DNA of 64,000 nucleotides from Flavobacterium sp. FEMGT703F. Lineage in GTDB: Bacteria > Bacteroidota > Bacteroidia > Flavobacteriales > Flavobacteriaceae. Position 1 is the stretch's first letter; every line of letters begins with the position of its first letter. The position numbers and the translations under genes were made by a program. The notes beneath the pieces were generated by a model. It ran no database searches and was not told the origin of the DNA. It saw only the letters and a list, made by a program, of their open reading frames with translations. This document shows positions 1-8,037 of this stretch, piece by piece. Where the stretch lies: assembly GCA_002786385.1 (NCBI GenBank), contig PGCN01000016.1, positions 124,001 through 188,000 on the forward strand, read 5' to 3'.

Positions 1-1181
1 AAATTAATGTCGTTGTCTGGCAAGTTAAACCAATCGCCTATGGCTTTGTTGGTCAAAATGCCGTGGTAGAGGTAAACACCGTTTTTCAAACCTTTATTGC
101 ATCTGATAGCGCTTTCTAATCCGCCGTCTTCTGCAATTTGTAACAAATAAGGTGTAATAATATTACTGATGGATAACGATGCTGTTTTAGAATAACGAGA
201 CGGAATATTCGGAACGCAATAATGAATCACGTTGTTTTTAATAAAGGTAGGCGATTCATGTGTAGTTACTTCCGAAGTTTCAAAGCAACCACCGGTATCA
301 ATGCTCACATCCACGATAACTGCTCCTTTTTTCATGTGTTCTACCATAGTTTCGGTTACTACTACCGGACATCGATCTTTACCACGCATCGCACCTACTG
401 CTACATCACATCTTCTTAATGCTTTGAGCAACGATTTGGGTTGTATAGTTGACGTAAAAATTCTTTGGTTTAAATTGTTTTGTAAACGACGCAATTTGGT
501 AATAGAGTTGTCAAATACTTTGACACTGGCTCCTAATCCTAAGGCTGTTTTAGCCGCAAATTCACCTACCGTTCCGGCACCTAAAATAACTACATCGGTT
601 GGCGGTACTCCGGTAATGTTCCCTAAAAGTAAGCCTTTGCCGAATTCGTTGTTAATCATCAGCTCGGCAGCAATCAAGACAGAAGCAGTACCGGCAATTT
701 CACTCAACGATTTTACAGCAGGATAGGAACCATCTTCGTCTTTGATGTATTCAAAGGCCAAGGCGGTTACTTTTTTTTTGGATAAAGCTTCGAAATATTC
801 TTTTTTGCGGGTTTTTAATTGGATGGCCGAAATGACAATGGCATTCTGGTTCACCATACCGATTTCTTCTATCGTTAAAGGTTCTACCTTCAGAATCATT
901 GGGCAACTGAACACTTTTTTGGTATCGTTGGTAATGATGGCTCCGGCATCGCTGAACTCTTTATCGGTGTAACTCGAACTCAATCCGGCTCCAGCTTCAA
1001 TCATCACTTGGTGTCCGTGTGAGGTTAGTGAATTCACCGCATCCGGCGTTAAGCAAATACGTCTTTCTTGGTAAGAAGTCTCTTTGGGAATTCCTATGAA
1101 AAGGTCGCTTTTGTGACGAAAGATTTCTAACTTTTCCTCTTGCGGCAGCAATTGTTGCTTGGTGAATGGGGTTAACGACAT
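1..1181 (-). CDS. ald: Alanine dehydrogenase (3' end cut by window edge)
   Basis: Catalyses NAD-dependent oxidative deamination of alanine to pyruvate in the cytoplasm. I read the frame directly from an ATG at 1179-1181 on the minus strand. The N-terminus contains GIPKETSYQERRICLTPD, the typical alanine dehydrogenase/transhydrogenase N-terminal signature, and a Rossmann nucleotide-binding segment VVILGAGTVGEFAA follows mid-protein. The reading frame stays open for about 393 codons to base 1, ending in ...WFNLPDNDIN, so only the last few codons are missing for a family of roughly 400 residues. The downstream neighbours tsaE and porX follow on the same strand, an order I associate with flavobacterial chromosomes. 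Plus-strand ORFs across this stretch are antisense shadows. Confidence 0.93.
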   Translation of the reverse strand, partial: MSLTPFTKQQLLPQEEKLEIFRHKSDLFIGIPKETSYQERRICLTPDAVNSLTSHGHQVMIEAGAGLSSSYTDKEFSDAGAIITNDTKKVFSCPMILKVEPLTIEEIGMVNQNAIVISAIQLKTRKKEYFEALSKKKVTALAFEYIKDEDGSYPAVKSLSEIAGTASVLIAAELMINNEFGKGLLLGNITGVPPTDVVILGAGTVGEFAAKTALGLGASVKVFDNSITKLRRLQNNLNQRIFTSTIQPKSLLKALRRCDVAVGAMRGKDRCPVVVTETMVEHMKKGAVIVDVSIDTGGCFETSEVTTHESPTFIKNNVIHYCVPNIPSRYSKTASLSISNIITPYLLQIAEDGGLESAIRCNKGLKNGVYLYHGILTNKAIGDWFNLPDNDIN

Positions 1182-1287
1182 AACGGAACAATGAATTTAG
1201 CTCGAAAGTACAAAAAAAATAGCAATGTTAATATCAAAAATTATCATAAGTCTAATTGAATATTGCCATTGTCATTGTTTCGCATTG

Positions 1288-1695
1288 TCAACTCAATCTC
1301 AAAATTCTTTTGCCGTCAGGTGCTGTAGTAAGGTCAATAGTCGAGTAGTTATCCGGAAGTAAATTCGGAATCTTTTCAGCCCATTCAATAAAGCACCAAT
1401 GTCCGGAGTACAAATACTCGTCGATGCCCATATCTAAGGCTTCGGCTTCCGATTTCAATCGGTACACATCGAAGTGATAAACGTATTGGTTACCATCGGC
1501 TTGGTATTCATTTACCAATGAAAAAGTCGGACTGCTTGTAGTGTCTTTTACGCCTAAAGTTTTCGCCAAAGCTTTGATCAAAGTGGTTTTGCCCATGCCC
1601 ATTTGACCATTAAAAATAATCACTTTGTGTGGGTTTTCGGCTATGATTTTTTGAGCGACTTCTTGTATTTCGTTAATTGAAAAGATGATTTCCAT
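1288..1695 (-). CDS. tsaE: tRNA threonylcarbamoyladenosine biosynthesis ATPase TsaE
   Basis: TsaE is the small P-loop ATPase that works with TsaB and TsaD to place the t6A modification on ANN-decoding tRNAs. From the ATG at 1695 the protein is 135 aa, the usual family size. It has a Walker A loop GQMGMGKT at residues 30-37, the SSPTFSLVNEY segment and the HFDVYRL segment typical of TsaE, then FIEWAEK near the C-terminus. An upstream in-frame ATG at 1728 would add 11 residues of unconvincing sequence, so I prefer 1695. It lies between ald and porX on the same strand. Confidence 0.93.
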   Translation of the reverse strand: MEIIFSINEIQEVAQKIIAENPHKVIIFNGQMGMGKTTLIKALAKTLGVKDTTSSPTFSLVNEYQADGNQYVYHFDVYRLKSEAEALDMGIDEYLYSGHWCFIEWAEKIPNLLPDNYSTIDLTTAPDGKRILRLS

Positions 1696-1821
1696 TACTA
1701 TGCTTTTTGGTACTAGATAAATGGCCAATGCGCCTGCCGGCTTTTTCGCAAACCCGAGGCCCGCTTAGCGGGACGAATTGAACGAAGTTAAACAGTCCTA
1801 GACTTTTTTTAACGCTCGGCC

Positions 1822-3375
1822 CTATTTCGGATTAAACACTAAAAACGGTACAATCATTTCTTCTAGCGAAATACCTCCATGTTGGTAGGTATTGCGGTAG
1901 TAACTTACATAATGATTGTAGTTGTTTACATAGGCCAAAAATAAATCATTCTTTGCAAAAATGTAAGAACTGCTCATATTAATCGTAGGCAAACCTATTT
2001 TTTTAGGATCTTTTACGGCATACACATCTTTGTCTTCATAAGTCAAACTGCGACCTGTTTTGTAGCGTAAGTTCAAACTGGTGTTTTTATCGCCAATTAC
2101 TTTCGAAGGATTCTTAACGTTTATGGTACCGTGATCGGTAGTGATGATTAGCTTAAAACCTAACTTTTGGGCTTGCTGGATGATTTCCAGCAAAGGCGAA
2201 TTTTTGAACCAACTCAACGTAAGTGAACGATACGCTTTGTCATCGGATGCCAATTCTTTTACCACATCCATTTCGGTTTTGGCGTGCGACAGCATATCAA
2301 CAAAGTTGTAAACCACCGTTACCAGTTGGTTGTCTTTAAGTGCTTTAAAGTTGTCTGCCAGTTTTTTTCCGCCGGTCAAATTGGTAATCTTGAAGTAATC
2401 TTGTTTGATGTTGAGGCCTAAACGTTTCAAATGAGCCGTTAGGAAGTCAGCTTCATGCATATTTTTGCCACCTTCGTCGATATCATTTTTCCAATATTGC
2501 GGAAATTGTTTTTCCATTTCCAGCGGTGTCAATCCGGAGAAAATTGAATTTCTGGCATATTGCGTCGCTGTTGGTAAACTGGCGTAATACGGGATTTCTT
2601 TTTCCAATTTGTAATGATTGGCCACCACACTTTCCATGGCTTTCCATTGGTCGTAGCGCAAATTATCAATCACCACAAACAAAACGGGCTTGTCTTTTTT
2701 GACCAACTCCGGGACTACCAATTCTCGGAATAGGGTATGAGATTGTATGGGTTTATCAGCCTTGGGATCGAACCAATTTTCGTAATTGCGCTCAATGAAT
2801 TTTCCGAATTGTACGTTGGCTTCTACTTTTTGGCTTTCCAAAATTTCAAACATACTTTGGTCGTTGATGTTTTCCAATTCCAATTCCCAAAACAATAGTT
2901 TTTTATATAATTCTACCCAGTCTTCGTAGTTGTTTACCATAGCCAATTCCATAGCGATTTTGCGGAATTCCTTCTGGTAATCCAAAGTGGTTTTCTCCGA
3001 AATCAATCGCGAATGGTCGAGGTTTTTTTTCAAGCTCAACAAAATCTGATTCGGATTTACCGGCTTAATCAAATAGTCAGCAATCTTAGAACCAATCGCT
3101 TCTTCCATGATATATTCTTCTTCACTCTTGGTAATCATAATCACCGGTGTGGAAGATTTTTTCTCTTTCATCTCCGATAAGGTTTCGAGTCCGCTCATAC
3201 CGGGCATGTTTTCATCCAGGAAAACGATGTCAAAATTACCGTCTTCATAGGCGTCAATGGCATCTCGACCATTGTTATAAGTGGTAACTTGGTAGTTTTT
3301 ACTTTCTAAAAATAAGATGTGCGGTTTGAGTAAATCAATCTCGTCATCCACCCAAAGTATTTTGATTTTGTCCAT
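1822..3375 (-). CDS. porX: PorX: response regulator with PglZ/alkaline-phosphatase-type output domain
   Basis: PorX is the response regulator associated with the Type IX secretion system. It pairs with the kinase PorY and carries a PglZ-type enzymatic domain instead of a DNA-binding domain. The 517-aa protein opens with a receiver domain (VDDE near residues 9-12, phospho-Asp D54 in FLDENMPG, Lys in YLIKPVNP). A helical linker follows, then a PglZ region from about residue 200 with VVIDNLRYDQW and a metal-site-like TTDHGT. Length and layout match PorX. This is relevant here because several proteins encoded at 36-53 kb carry T9SS sorting domains. Confidence 0.92.
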   Translation of the reverse strand: MDKIKILWVDDEIDLLKPHILFLESKNYQVTTYNNGRDAIDAYEDGNFDIVFLDENMPGMSGLETLSEMKEKKSSTPVIMITKSEEEYIMEEAIGSKIADYLIKPVNPNQILLSLKKNLDHSRLISEKTTLDYQKEFRKIAMELAMVNNYEDWVELYKKLLFWELELENINDQSMFEILESQKVEANVQFGKFIERNYENWFDPKADKPIQSHTLFRELVVPELVKKDKPVLFVVIDNLRYDQWKAMESVVANHYKLEKEIPYYASLPTATQYARNSIFSGLTPLEMEKQFPQYWKNDIDEGGKNMHEADFLTAHLKRLGLNIKQDYFKITNLTGGKKLADNFKALKDNQLVTVVYNFVDMLSHAKTEMDVVKELASDDKAYRSLTLSWFKNSPLLEIIQQAQKLGFKLIITTDHGTINVKNPSKVIGDKNTSLNLRYKTGRSLTYEDKDVYAVKDPKKIGLPTINMSSSYIFAKNDLFLAYVNNYNHYVSYYRNTYQHGGISLEEMIVPFLVFNPK

Positions 3376-3471
3376 GTATCGTAGTTATTTTGGTGCAAAT
3401 TACTATTTATAAAACGCAGTAGTATTAAAATTATTATAAAATCTTAAAATCTTTTTCCAAGTATTTCCTAA

Positions 3472-3495
3472 TAAAAAATGCTGCCTAAGGCAGCA
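3472..3495 (-). terminator. Rho-independent terminator after the 67-aa DUF2892 gene
   Basis: A perfect 7-bp stem (3479-3485 with 3489-3495, TGCTGCC/GGCAGCA) is followed on the minus strand by a T-rich run (the A run at 3473-3478). It lies just downstream of the minus-strand gene at 3527-3730 and upstream of porX, separating the two units. Confidence 0.75.
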
Positions 3496-3526
3496 CTTTC
3501 TAATGTAACCCAATACATTAAATTAC

Positions 3527-3730
3527 TCACTTGGTTTTACAGGTGTTGATGCCTAAGAGCGGATATAGCGGACAAAAGCTCACCAAACTGGTTAGTAAAA
3601 ATACCGTACCAAAAGCCAGCAGGACATAGCCCAAAGTGCCGCTTACCGTGCCCGAAAAATACAGATAGGCGAATACAGCAGCCAAAATGACCCTAATGCC
3701 GCAATCTAAAGTTCCCATATTTTTTTTCAT
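3527..3730 (-). CDS. DUF2892/YgaP-like small inner-membrane protein
   Basis: A 67-aa protein from the ATG at 3730. The longer ORF to 3799 has an unlikely Phe/Ile-rich leader. It starts MKKNMGTLDCGIRVILAA and has two hydrophobic helices, ending in CPLYPLLGINTCKTK, the usual ending of DUF2892 proteins. This family often sits beside rhodanese or sulfur-handling genes. Here it is divergent from a Crp/Fnr-type regulator, and two further small proteins of similar type occur at 6047 and 14052. The molecular role is unknown; a link to sulfur or thiol stress is inferred from context. Confidence 0.8.
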   Translation of the reverse strand: MKKNMGTLDCGIRVILAAVFAYLYFSGTVSGTLGYVLLAFGTVFLLTSLVSFCPLYPLLGINTCKTK

Positions 3731-3805
3731 AGTTGTAAGTATAAGTCGTTGATTAATAATGTGTAAATGAATGGTAAATGTAAAAAAGATAAATTTCACT
3801 ATACA

Positions 3806-3817
3806 TGATTTTTATCA
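3806..3817. promoter_or_regulatory. FNR-like palindrome TGAT-N4-ATCA in a divergent promoter region
   Basis: TGATTTTTATCA lies in the 132-bp gap between the divergent DUF2892 gene (start 3730) and the Crp/Fnr-type regulator (start 3863). It matches the core of the classical FNR box (TTGAT-N4-ATCAA), and the same TGAT-N4-ATCA pattern recurs at 4562-4573. Autoregulation by the neighbouring regulator is inferred. Confidence 0.5.
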
Positions 3818-3862
3818 TATCCTTTTTTAGTCGAAATTTACCAAACTAAAAGTACCTTACTC

Positions 3863-4495
3863 ATGATTGACCTCCTCAAAGAAAACTACGGATTTATTTT
3901 TGAAGAAAAATTACTTGAAGAAATTGCTCAAGTTTCTACTTTGAGAACCTTTGAAGAAGGAGATATATTAATCGATTTTGGCGATTACATCAAGTTTATG
4001 CCTTTGTTGCTTTCGGGTGCTATTAAAATTCTTCGTGAGGATTTCGATGAAGGAGAATTGTTGCTTTACTTTTTAGAAAAAGGTGATACTTGTGCCATGA
4101 CGATGGCTTGTTGTTTGGGAGAAACCAAAAGCGAAATCCGAGCCGTTGCCGAAACCAAAGGTGAAGTTGTGATGATACCCGTAGCCAAAATGGAAGAATG
4201 GTTAGGCAAATACAAAAGTTGGCGCAACTATGTTTTCAACAGCTACAACAATCGCTTGAAAGAAATGTTGATGGCCATCGATAATTTGGCTTTTATGAAT
4301 ATGGATGAAAGGCTTTATAATTATCTTTTAGACAAAGCCCAAATCAATAAATCCGATTTTATTCAAAATACCCATCAGGAAATTGCGTACGACTTACACA
4401 CTTCGCGAGTGGTGATTTCCCGATTGCTGAAAGCCTTGGAGAATGAAGGAAAAATCAAGCTTCATCGCGCTTCTATAGAACTGGTTCGCAGCTAG
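3863..4495 (+). CDS. Crp/Fnr-family transcriptional regulator
   Basis: A 210-aa regulator: an N-terminal cyclic-nucleotide-binding-type beta-roll (about residues 25-125) and a C-terminal winged helix (about 150-205) with HQEIAYDLHTSRVVISRLLK as the helix-turn-helix. It lacks the N-terminal cysteine cluster of true FNR, so an oxygen-sensing 4Fe-4S cluster is unlikely. Instead it has Cys77, Cys83 and Cys84 within GDTCAMTMACC, placed where a thiol or persulfide sensor could work; that is inference. The adjacent TGAT-N4-ATCA sites at 3806 and 4562 make it the likely controller of the downstream gene train. Confidence 0.85.
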   Translation: MIDLLKENYGFIFEEKLLEEIAQVSTLRTFEEGDILIDFGDYIKFMPLLLSGAIKILREDFDEGELLLYFLEKGDTCAMTMACCLGETKSEIRAVAETKGEVVMIPVAKMEEWLGKYKSWRNYVFNSYNNRLKEMLMAIDNLAFMNMDERLYNYLLDKAQINKSDFIQNTHQEIAYDLHTSRVVISRLLKALENEGKIKLHRASIELVRS

Positions 4496-4561
4496 TTTTT
4501 ACTGTGTAACTTTTGATACCGACTAAAGCTTTTTTAGGTTCTAATTTTGTAATCGATTAAC

Positions 4562-4573
4562 TGATAATTATCA
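4562..4573 (+). promoter_or_regulatory. FNR-like palindrome upstream of the persulfide dioxygenase operon
   Basis: TGATAATTATCA is a perfect 12-bp palindrome of the TGAT-N4-ATCA form. A TACTTTTG box, matching the Bacteroidota TAnnTTTG -7 element, lies at 4597-4604. If transcription starts about four bases after the box, the palindrome is centred close to -41, the standard class II activator position. The gene starts at 4622. Confidence 0.55.
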
Positions 4574-4596
4574 TTTCCATTCTTAGTTTGGAAAGA

Positions 4597-4604
4597 TACT
4601 TTTG
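4597..4604 (+). promoter_or_regulatory. Bacteroidota -7 promoter box (TACTTTTG)
   Basis: TACTTTTG fits TAnnTTTG and lies 17 bp before the ATG at 4622. No clear -33 TTG is seen, consistent with dependence on an activator at the 4562 palindrome. Confidence 0.5.
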
Positions 4605-4621
4605 AGGTAAATCTGAAAAAC

Positions 4622-6040
4622 ATGAAACTAGAACAAATTTATACCGGATGTTTGGCCCATGCCGCTTACTATTTAGAGTGTAATGGCGAAGTTGCCATTT
4701 TTGATCCTTTGCGCGAGGTACAACCTTATATTGATCGCGCCCAAAAAGACAACGCTAAAATCAAATACGTTTTTGAAACGCATTTCCACGCCGATTTTGT
4801 GTCGGGACACTTGGATTTAGCAAAAAAGGAAAAGGCTGTAATTGTTTACGGACCAACCGCTAAACCGGGTTTTGATGCTTTGGTAGCCGATGACAATCAA
4901 GTTTTTGAAGTCGGACAATGTAAAGTGAAAGCCATTCACACGCCCGGCCATACCATGGAAAGCACGACCTATTTGATTATCGATGAAAACGGAAAAGAAC
5001 ACGGAATCATCACCGGAGATACTTTATTTATAGGCGATGTTGGTCGACCTGATTTAGCGCAACATGTGGTGGCCGATTTGACACAAGACAAGTTAGCGCG
5101 ATTGTTATACCATTCATTGCGAGAAAAAATTATGCCGTTGTCGGATGATTTAATTGTGTATCCGAATCACGGTGCCGGTAGTGCTTGTGGAAAAATGATG
5201 AGCAAAGAAACGACCGATACTTTAGGCAATCAAAAAAAGACCAATTATGCTTTGAATCCGAATTTAACGGAAGACGAATTTGTATTAGCGCTGTTGACCG
5301 GCTTAACCACGCCACCGGCTTATTTTCCTAAAAATGTATTAATGAACATTCAAGGCTATGAAAGTTTGGAAACGGTGATGCATCGCGGACAAAAACCATA
5401 CGATGCTAAGTCGTTCGAAATAGTAGTCAACGAAACAAAAGCACTGATTTTAGATACCCGAAAAGCAGCTGATTTTGCAGATGGATTCATTCCTAACAGT
5501 ATCAACATTGGTTTGGAAAGTAATTTTGCCATGTGGGTAGGCGAATTGATTCCCGATTTACAACAAGAAATTCTCCTTGTGGCCGAAAACCATGAGAAAG
5601 TAGAAGAAGCCATCATCCGATTGTCTCGTGTGGGTTACGATCACGCTATTGGTTATTTGGAAGGTGGATTTCAAGCCTGGGTGAACGCCGGAAAAGAAGT
5701 AGATACAGTCAACAGAATTACAGCTGATGATTTGGCTATATTAGAAGAAATTCACCTGACTCCGGTTTTTGATGTAAGAAAGAAAAGCGAATTTGCTTCA
5801 GAACATTTGGTGCAGGCAGTCAATATTCCTTTAAATGAAATAAGCCAACGACTATCAGAGTTCCCGAAAGATAAACATTTTGTACTGCATTGCGCCGGCG
5901 GTTATCGAAGTATGATTGCCGCTTCCATACTAAAACAAAGAGGATATGATAACTTTGTAGATGTGATTGGCGGGTTTAATGAAATCAAGTTGACCAACTT
6001 ACCAATCACGGATTACGTTTGTCCAACCACTTTATTGTAA
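4622..6040 (+). CDS. MBL-fold persulfide dioxygenase fused to two rhodanese domains
   Basis: 472 aa. The N-terminal metallo-beta-lactamase domain (about 1-240) has THFHADFVSGH (residues 53-63), HTPGH (106-110) and GDTLFIGDVGRPDLA (from 132), typical of ETHE1-like enzymes that oxidise glutathione- or other low-molecular-weight persulfides to sulfite. Two rhodanese domains follow. The first (about 255-350) lacks a catalytic Cys; the second (about 365-465) has CAGGYRS with Cys424. The layout recalls CstB-type persulfide dioxygenase-transferase fusions. It heads a gene train and is preceded by an FNR-like site. A paralogue at 60058-61470 is about three-quarters identical by eye in the MBL domain. 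Substrate assignment is from family knowledge. Confidence 0.88.
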   Translation: MKLEQIYTGCLAHAAYYLECNGEVAIFDPLREVQPYIDRAQKDNAKIKYVFETHFHADFVSGHLDLAKKEKAVIVYGPTAKPGFDALVADDNQVFEVGQCKVKAIHTPGHTMESTTYLIIDENGKEHGIITGDTLFIGDVGRPDLAQHVVADLTQDKLARLLYHSLREKIMPLSDDLIVYPNHGAGSACGKMMSKETTDTLGNQKKTNYALNPNLTEDEFVLALLTGLTTPPAYFPKNVLMNIQGYESLETVMHRGQKPYDAKSFEIVVNETKALILDTRKAADFADGFIPNSINIGLESNFAMWVGELIPDLQQEILLVAENHEKVEEAIIRLSRVGYDHAIGYLEGGFQAWVNAGKEVDTVNRITADDLAILEEIHLTPVFDVRKKSEFASEHLVQAVNIPLNEISQRLSEFPKDKHFVLHCAGGYRSMIAASILKQRGYDNFVDVIGGFNEIKLTNLPITDYVCPTTLL

Positions 6041-6046
6041 AATAAT

Positions 6047-6250
6047 ATGAAGAGAATCTTGCTTACCAATTGGCATTTAATGCGCTATTTCAGACTGGCG
6101 TTTGCTTTGTTCTTGTTTTTTCAAGCGTACGAAACCCAACAATGGTTTTTTATTGCCTTTGGTTGCTTCTTCTTATTTCAAGCTATTTTCAATTTGGGTT
6201 GCGGCCCTAGCGGATGTAATGTAACTTATAAAAATCAAAAAGATGAATAG
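6047..6250 (+). CDS. DUF2892-like small membrane protein with GCGPSGC motif
   Basis: 67 aa, with two hydrophobic helices separated by a short hinge and a C-terminal Cys pair in NLGCGPSGCN. It lies 6 bp after the MBL-rhodanese gene and overlaps the following thioredoxin gene by 8 bp, so it is almost certainly cotranscribed. It resembles other DUF2892/YgaP-like proteins linked to rhodaneses. The Cys pair could carry sulfane sulfur, but this is a guess. Confidence 0.8.
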   Translation: MKRILLTNWHLMRYFRLAFALFLFFQAYETQQWFFIAFGCFFLFQAIFNLGCGPSGCNVTYKNQKDE

Positions 6251-6548
6251 CAGTTTCGACCAATTAATCCATTCGGATAAACCGGTGTTGATTGATTTTT
6301 TTGCCACTTGGTGCGGACCGTGTCAAATGCTTGGACCCGTATTGAAAGAAGTAAAAGACCAATTAGGCGACAGGGTTTCTATTATCAAAATAGATGTGGA
6401 TAAGAATCAGGAATTAGCGGCGATGCAACAAGTGAGAGGCGTGCCGACCATGATGTTATTTCAAAACGGCAAACAGCTATGGCGGCAATCCGGACTGTTA
6501 TCGAAAGAAGAAATTATCAAAAACATACTCGAGAAATCTAATAATTAA
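6243..6548 (+). CDS. Thioredoxin
   Basis: 101-aa cytoplasmic thioredoxin with the active site ATWCGPCQ (Cys24, Cys27) and the cis-proline segment RGVPTMMLF. There is no signal peptide. Its ATG overlaps the end of the preceding DUF2892-like gene. In this context it probably reduces persulfides or disulfides produced by the neighbouring enzymes, as inferred from the operon; a general thioredoxin role is equally possible. Confidence 0.92.
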   Translation: MNSSFDQLIHSDKPVLIDFFATWCGPCQMLGPVLKEVKDQLGDRVSIIKIDVDKNQELAAMQQVRGVPTMMLFQNGKQLWRQSGLLSKEEIIKNILEKSNN

Positions 6549-6554
6549 AGGGTT

Positions 6555-6824
6555 ATGGAACAACAATTTGAAGTAGAAAACATCAAGTGCGGCGGCTGTA
6601 TGAACAGTATTAAAACGGCCTTACTTAAATTGGATGGCGTTACCGATGTAAGCATCGATAAGGAAATCGATACCGTTACGGTTACCGGAACAATGATTCG
6701 CGAGGATGTGATAAACAAACTCAACGATTTGGGATATCCCGAAAAAGGCAACAATACGTTAATTCGCAAAGCCAAATCGTATGTGAATTGTGCAATTGGC
6801 CGAATGTCGGAAACTGAATCATGA
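6555..6824 (+). CDS. Heavy-metal-associated (HMA) domain protein
   Basis: 89-aa single HMA domain. The usual metal-binding CxxC appears as CGGC at residues 12-15 (ENIKCGGCMNSIK), followed by LDGVTDVSID, the normal HMA continuation. It overlaps the next gene by the ATGA junction at 6821-6824. It could act as a copper chaperone, or in this operon as a thiol-sulfur carrier. Metal identity cannot be read from sequence. Confidence 0.85.
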   Translation: MEQQFEVENIKCGGCMNSIKTALLKLDGVTDVSIDKEIDTVTVTGTMIREDVINKLNDLGYPEKGNNTLIRKAKSYVNCAIGRMSETES

Positions 6825-7015
6825 GTAAAAAAGCATTAATCATTACCGGTGTTGGCGTTATCATTGGTGCAATGGGCGGTTATGCTTATTATCATTTTAT
6901 TGGTTGTGCCTCTGGAACTTGTGCTATTACTTCCAAACCATTGAATGCCACTTTATACGGTAGTTTGATGGGTGGCTTGTTGTTCAATATTTTTGTCCCT
7001 AATCCAAAAAAATAA
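6821..7015 (+). CDS. DUF6132-type small membrane protein
   Basis: 64 aa with two hydrophobic glycine-rich segments and a short loop IGCASGTCAIT containing two cysteines, characteristic of the small DUF6132 family. It overlaps the HMA gene by 4 bp and ends 5 bp before the methyltransferase, so it belongs to the same transcript. Function is unknown. Confidence 0.78.
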   Translation: MSKKALIITGVGVIIGAMGGYAYYHFIGCASGTCAITSKPLNATLYGSLMGGLLFNIFVPNPKK

Positions 7016-7020
7016 CCATT

Positions 7021-7620
7021 ATGATTGATTTTTGGAACGAACGTTACGCAGAAGAAGAATATGCTTATGGTTGGCAACCCAATGCATTTTTTAAAGACTC
7101 CATTGCTGAAATTCCTAAGGGGAAAATACTTTTTCCTGCCGAAGGCGAAGGTAGAAATGCCGTTTTTGCAGCCCAACTAGGATATGAAGTGTATGCTTTT
7201 GATATCAGTAAAGAAGGTAAAATCAAAGCCGACAAATTAGCTCAAAAGTATGATGTTACCTTAGATTATAGAGTCGGTAATCTTGAAGCACTCAACTATC
7301 CCGAAAATTATTTCGATGCTGTAATCTTAATTTATGCGCATGTTCCTGCAGAAGTCAGAACCGCATTTTGTCAACATTTACTTCGTTTACTCAAACCCAA
7401 CGGCCAAATCATATTTGAAGGCTTCAGTCAAGAACAGCTTAATTATACTTCAGGCGGCCCAAAAAACTGCGAGATGCTTTTTTCCGAATCGCAAGTCAAA
7501 CATGATTTTCCTAATGTTGCCTTTGATTCCCTATCCACAGAAGTTATAAGTCTTGACGAAGGTAAATACCACCATGGATTAGGATCTGTTGTACGTTTCA
7601 GGGCTAGAAAGTTAAGTTAG
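7021..7620 (+). CDS. Class I SAM-dependent methyltransferase
   Basis: 199 aa. The SAM-binding motif I is LFPAEGEGRNAVFAA, with acidic AFDIS after strand 2 and motif-like DYRVGNLEAL. This short TehB/thiopurine-methyltransferase-like layout is common for enzymes that methylate small thiols, tellurite or similar compounds. Its place in the train suggests detoxification of a small thiol or metalloid, which is inferred. The last gene before a 88-bp gap with a new promoter box. Confidence 0.85.
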   Translation: MIDFWNERYAEEEYAYGWQPNAFFKDSIAEIPKGKILFPAEGEGRNAVFAAQLGYEVYAFDISKEGKIKADKLAQKYDVTLDYRVGNLEALNYPENYFDAVILIYAHVPAEVRTAFCQHLLRLLKPNGQIIFEGFSQEQLNYTSGGPKNCEMLFSESQVKHDFPNVAFDSLSTEVISLDEGKYHHGLGSVVRFRARKLS

Positions 7621-7659
7621 TTTTAAGTTAATTTTTTAGTTCTCAATAAATTTAAACAG

Positions 7660-7667
7660 TATATTTG
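7660..7667 (+). promoter_or_regulatory. Bacteroidota -7 box (TATATTTG)
   Basis: TATATTTG matches TAnnTTTG and lies 41 bp before the ATG at 7709, suggesting that the small Lys/Cys-rich peptide has its own promoter. A clear -33 TTG is not seen. Confidence 0.4.
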
Positions 7668-7708
7668 AGTATTGTAAAAAAAGTTAAACCCTTAAAATAT
7701 TTATAAAA

Positions 7709-7909
7709 ATGAAAAAATTAGTTTATGCCTTTGCCGCCGTTGCGCTTATGTTTTCAATGACTGTTAACGCTAATAACGGCGAACCAAAGCAAAAAAAGAA
7801 AAAAGCTAAAACGGAAAAATCTTGCTCTACTGAAGAGAAAAAAGAATGCAGTACCGAGAAAAAAGCCGGCTGTTGCGCTGCTAAAAAAGCAGATGAGAAA
7901 AAATCATAA
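7709..7909 (+). CDS. Small secreted Lys/Cys-rich peptide
   Basis: 66 aa. Residues 1-22 form a signal peptide (MKKLVYAFAAVALMFSMTVNA). The mature part is almost all Lys, Glu, Ala and Cys, with four Cys residues in the segment CSTEEKKECSTEKKAGCC. Such composition suits binding of metal or reactive sulfur in the periplasm, but no family is recognised. It is flanked by its own promoter box (7660) and a strong terminator (7931), so it is probably an abundant monocistronic transcript between two related operons. Confidence 0.75.
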   Translation: MKKLVYAFAAVALMFSMTVNANNGEPKQKKKKAKTEKSCSTEEKKECSTEKKAGCCAAKKADEKKS

Positions 7910-7930
7910 TGTAAGTTCTTGTAACTTGTC

Positions 7931-7960
7931 AAACGCTTCCCAAAAGGAGGCGTTTTTTTT
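7931..7960 (+). terminator. Rho-independent terminator
   Basis: AAACGCTTCC and GGAGGCGTTT pair with one G-U wobble around a CAAAA loop, followed by eight T. It lies 21 bp after the stop of the Lys/Cys-rich peptide gene. Confidence 0.85.
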
Positions 7961-8037
7961 AGCCTTACCCTCTGTAACAATTGTGACTGTACACGCTTTT
8001 TCGGCGTTTTATTTTTGCTTCATAATTCAGATAAACT

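Noticed and set aside
222..972. Plus-strand ORFs at 222-726 and 742-972
   Set aside because: They are antisense to the alanine dehydrogenase frame, which shows clear family motifs on the minus strand.
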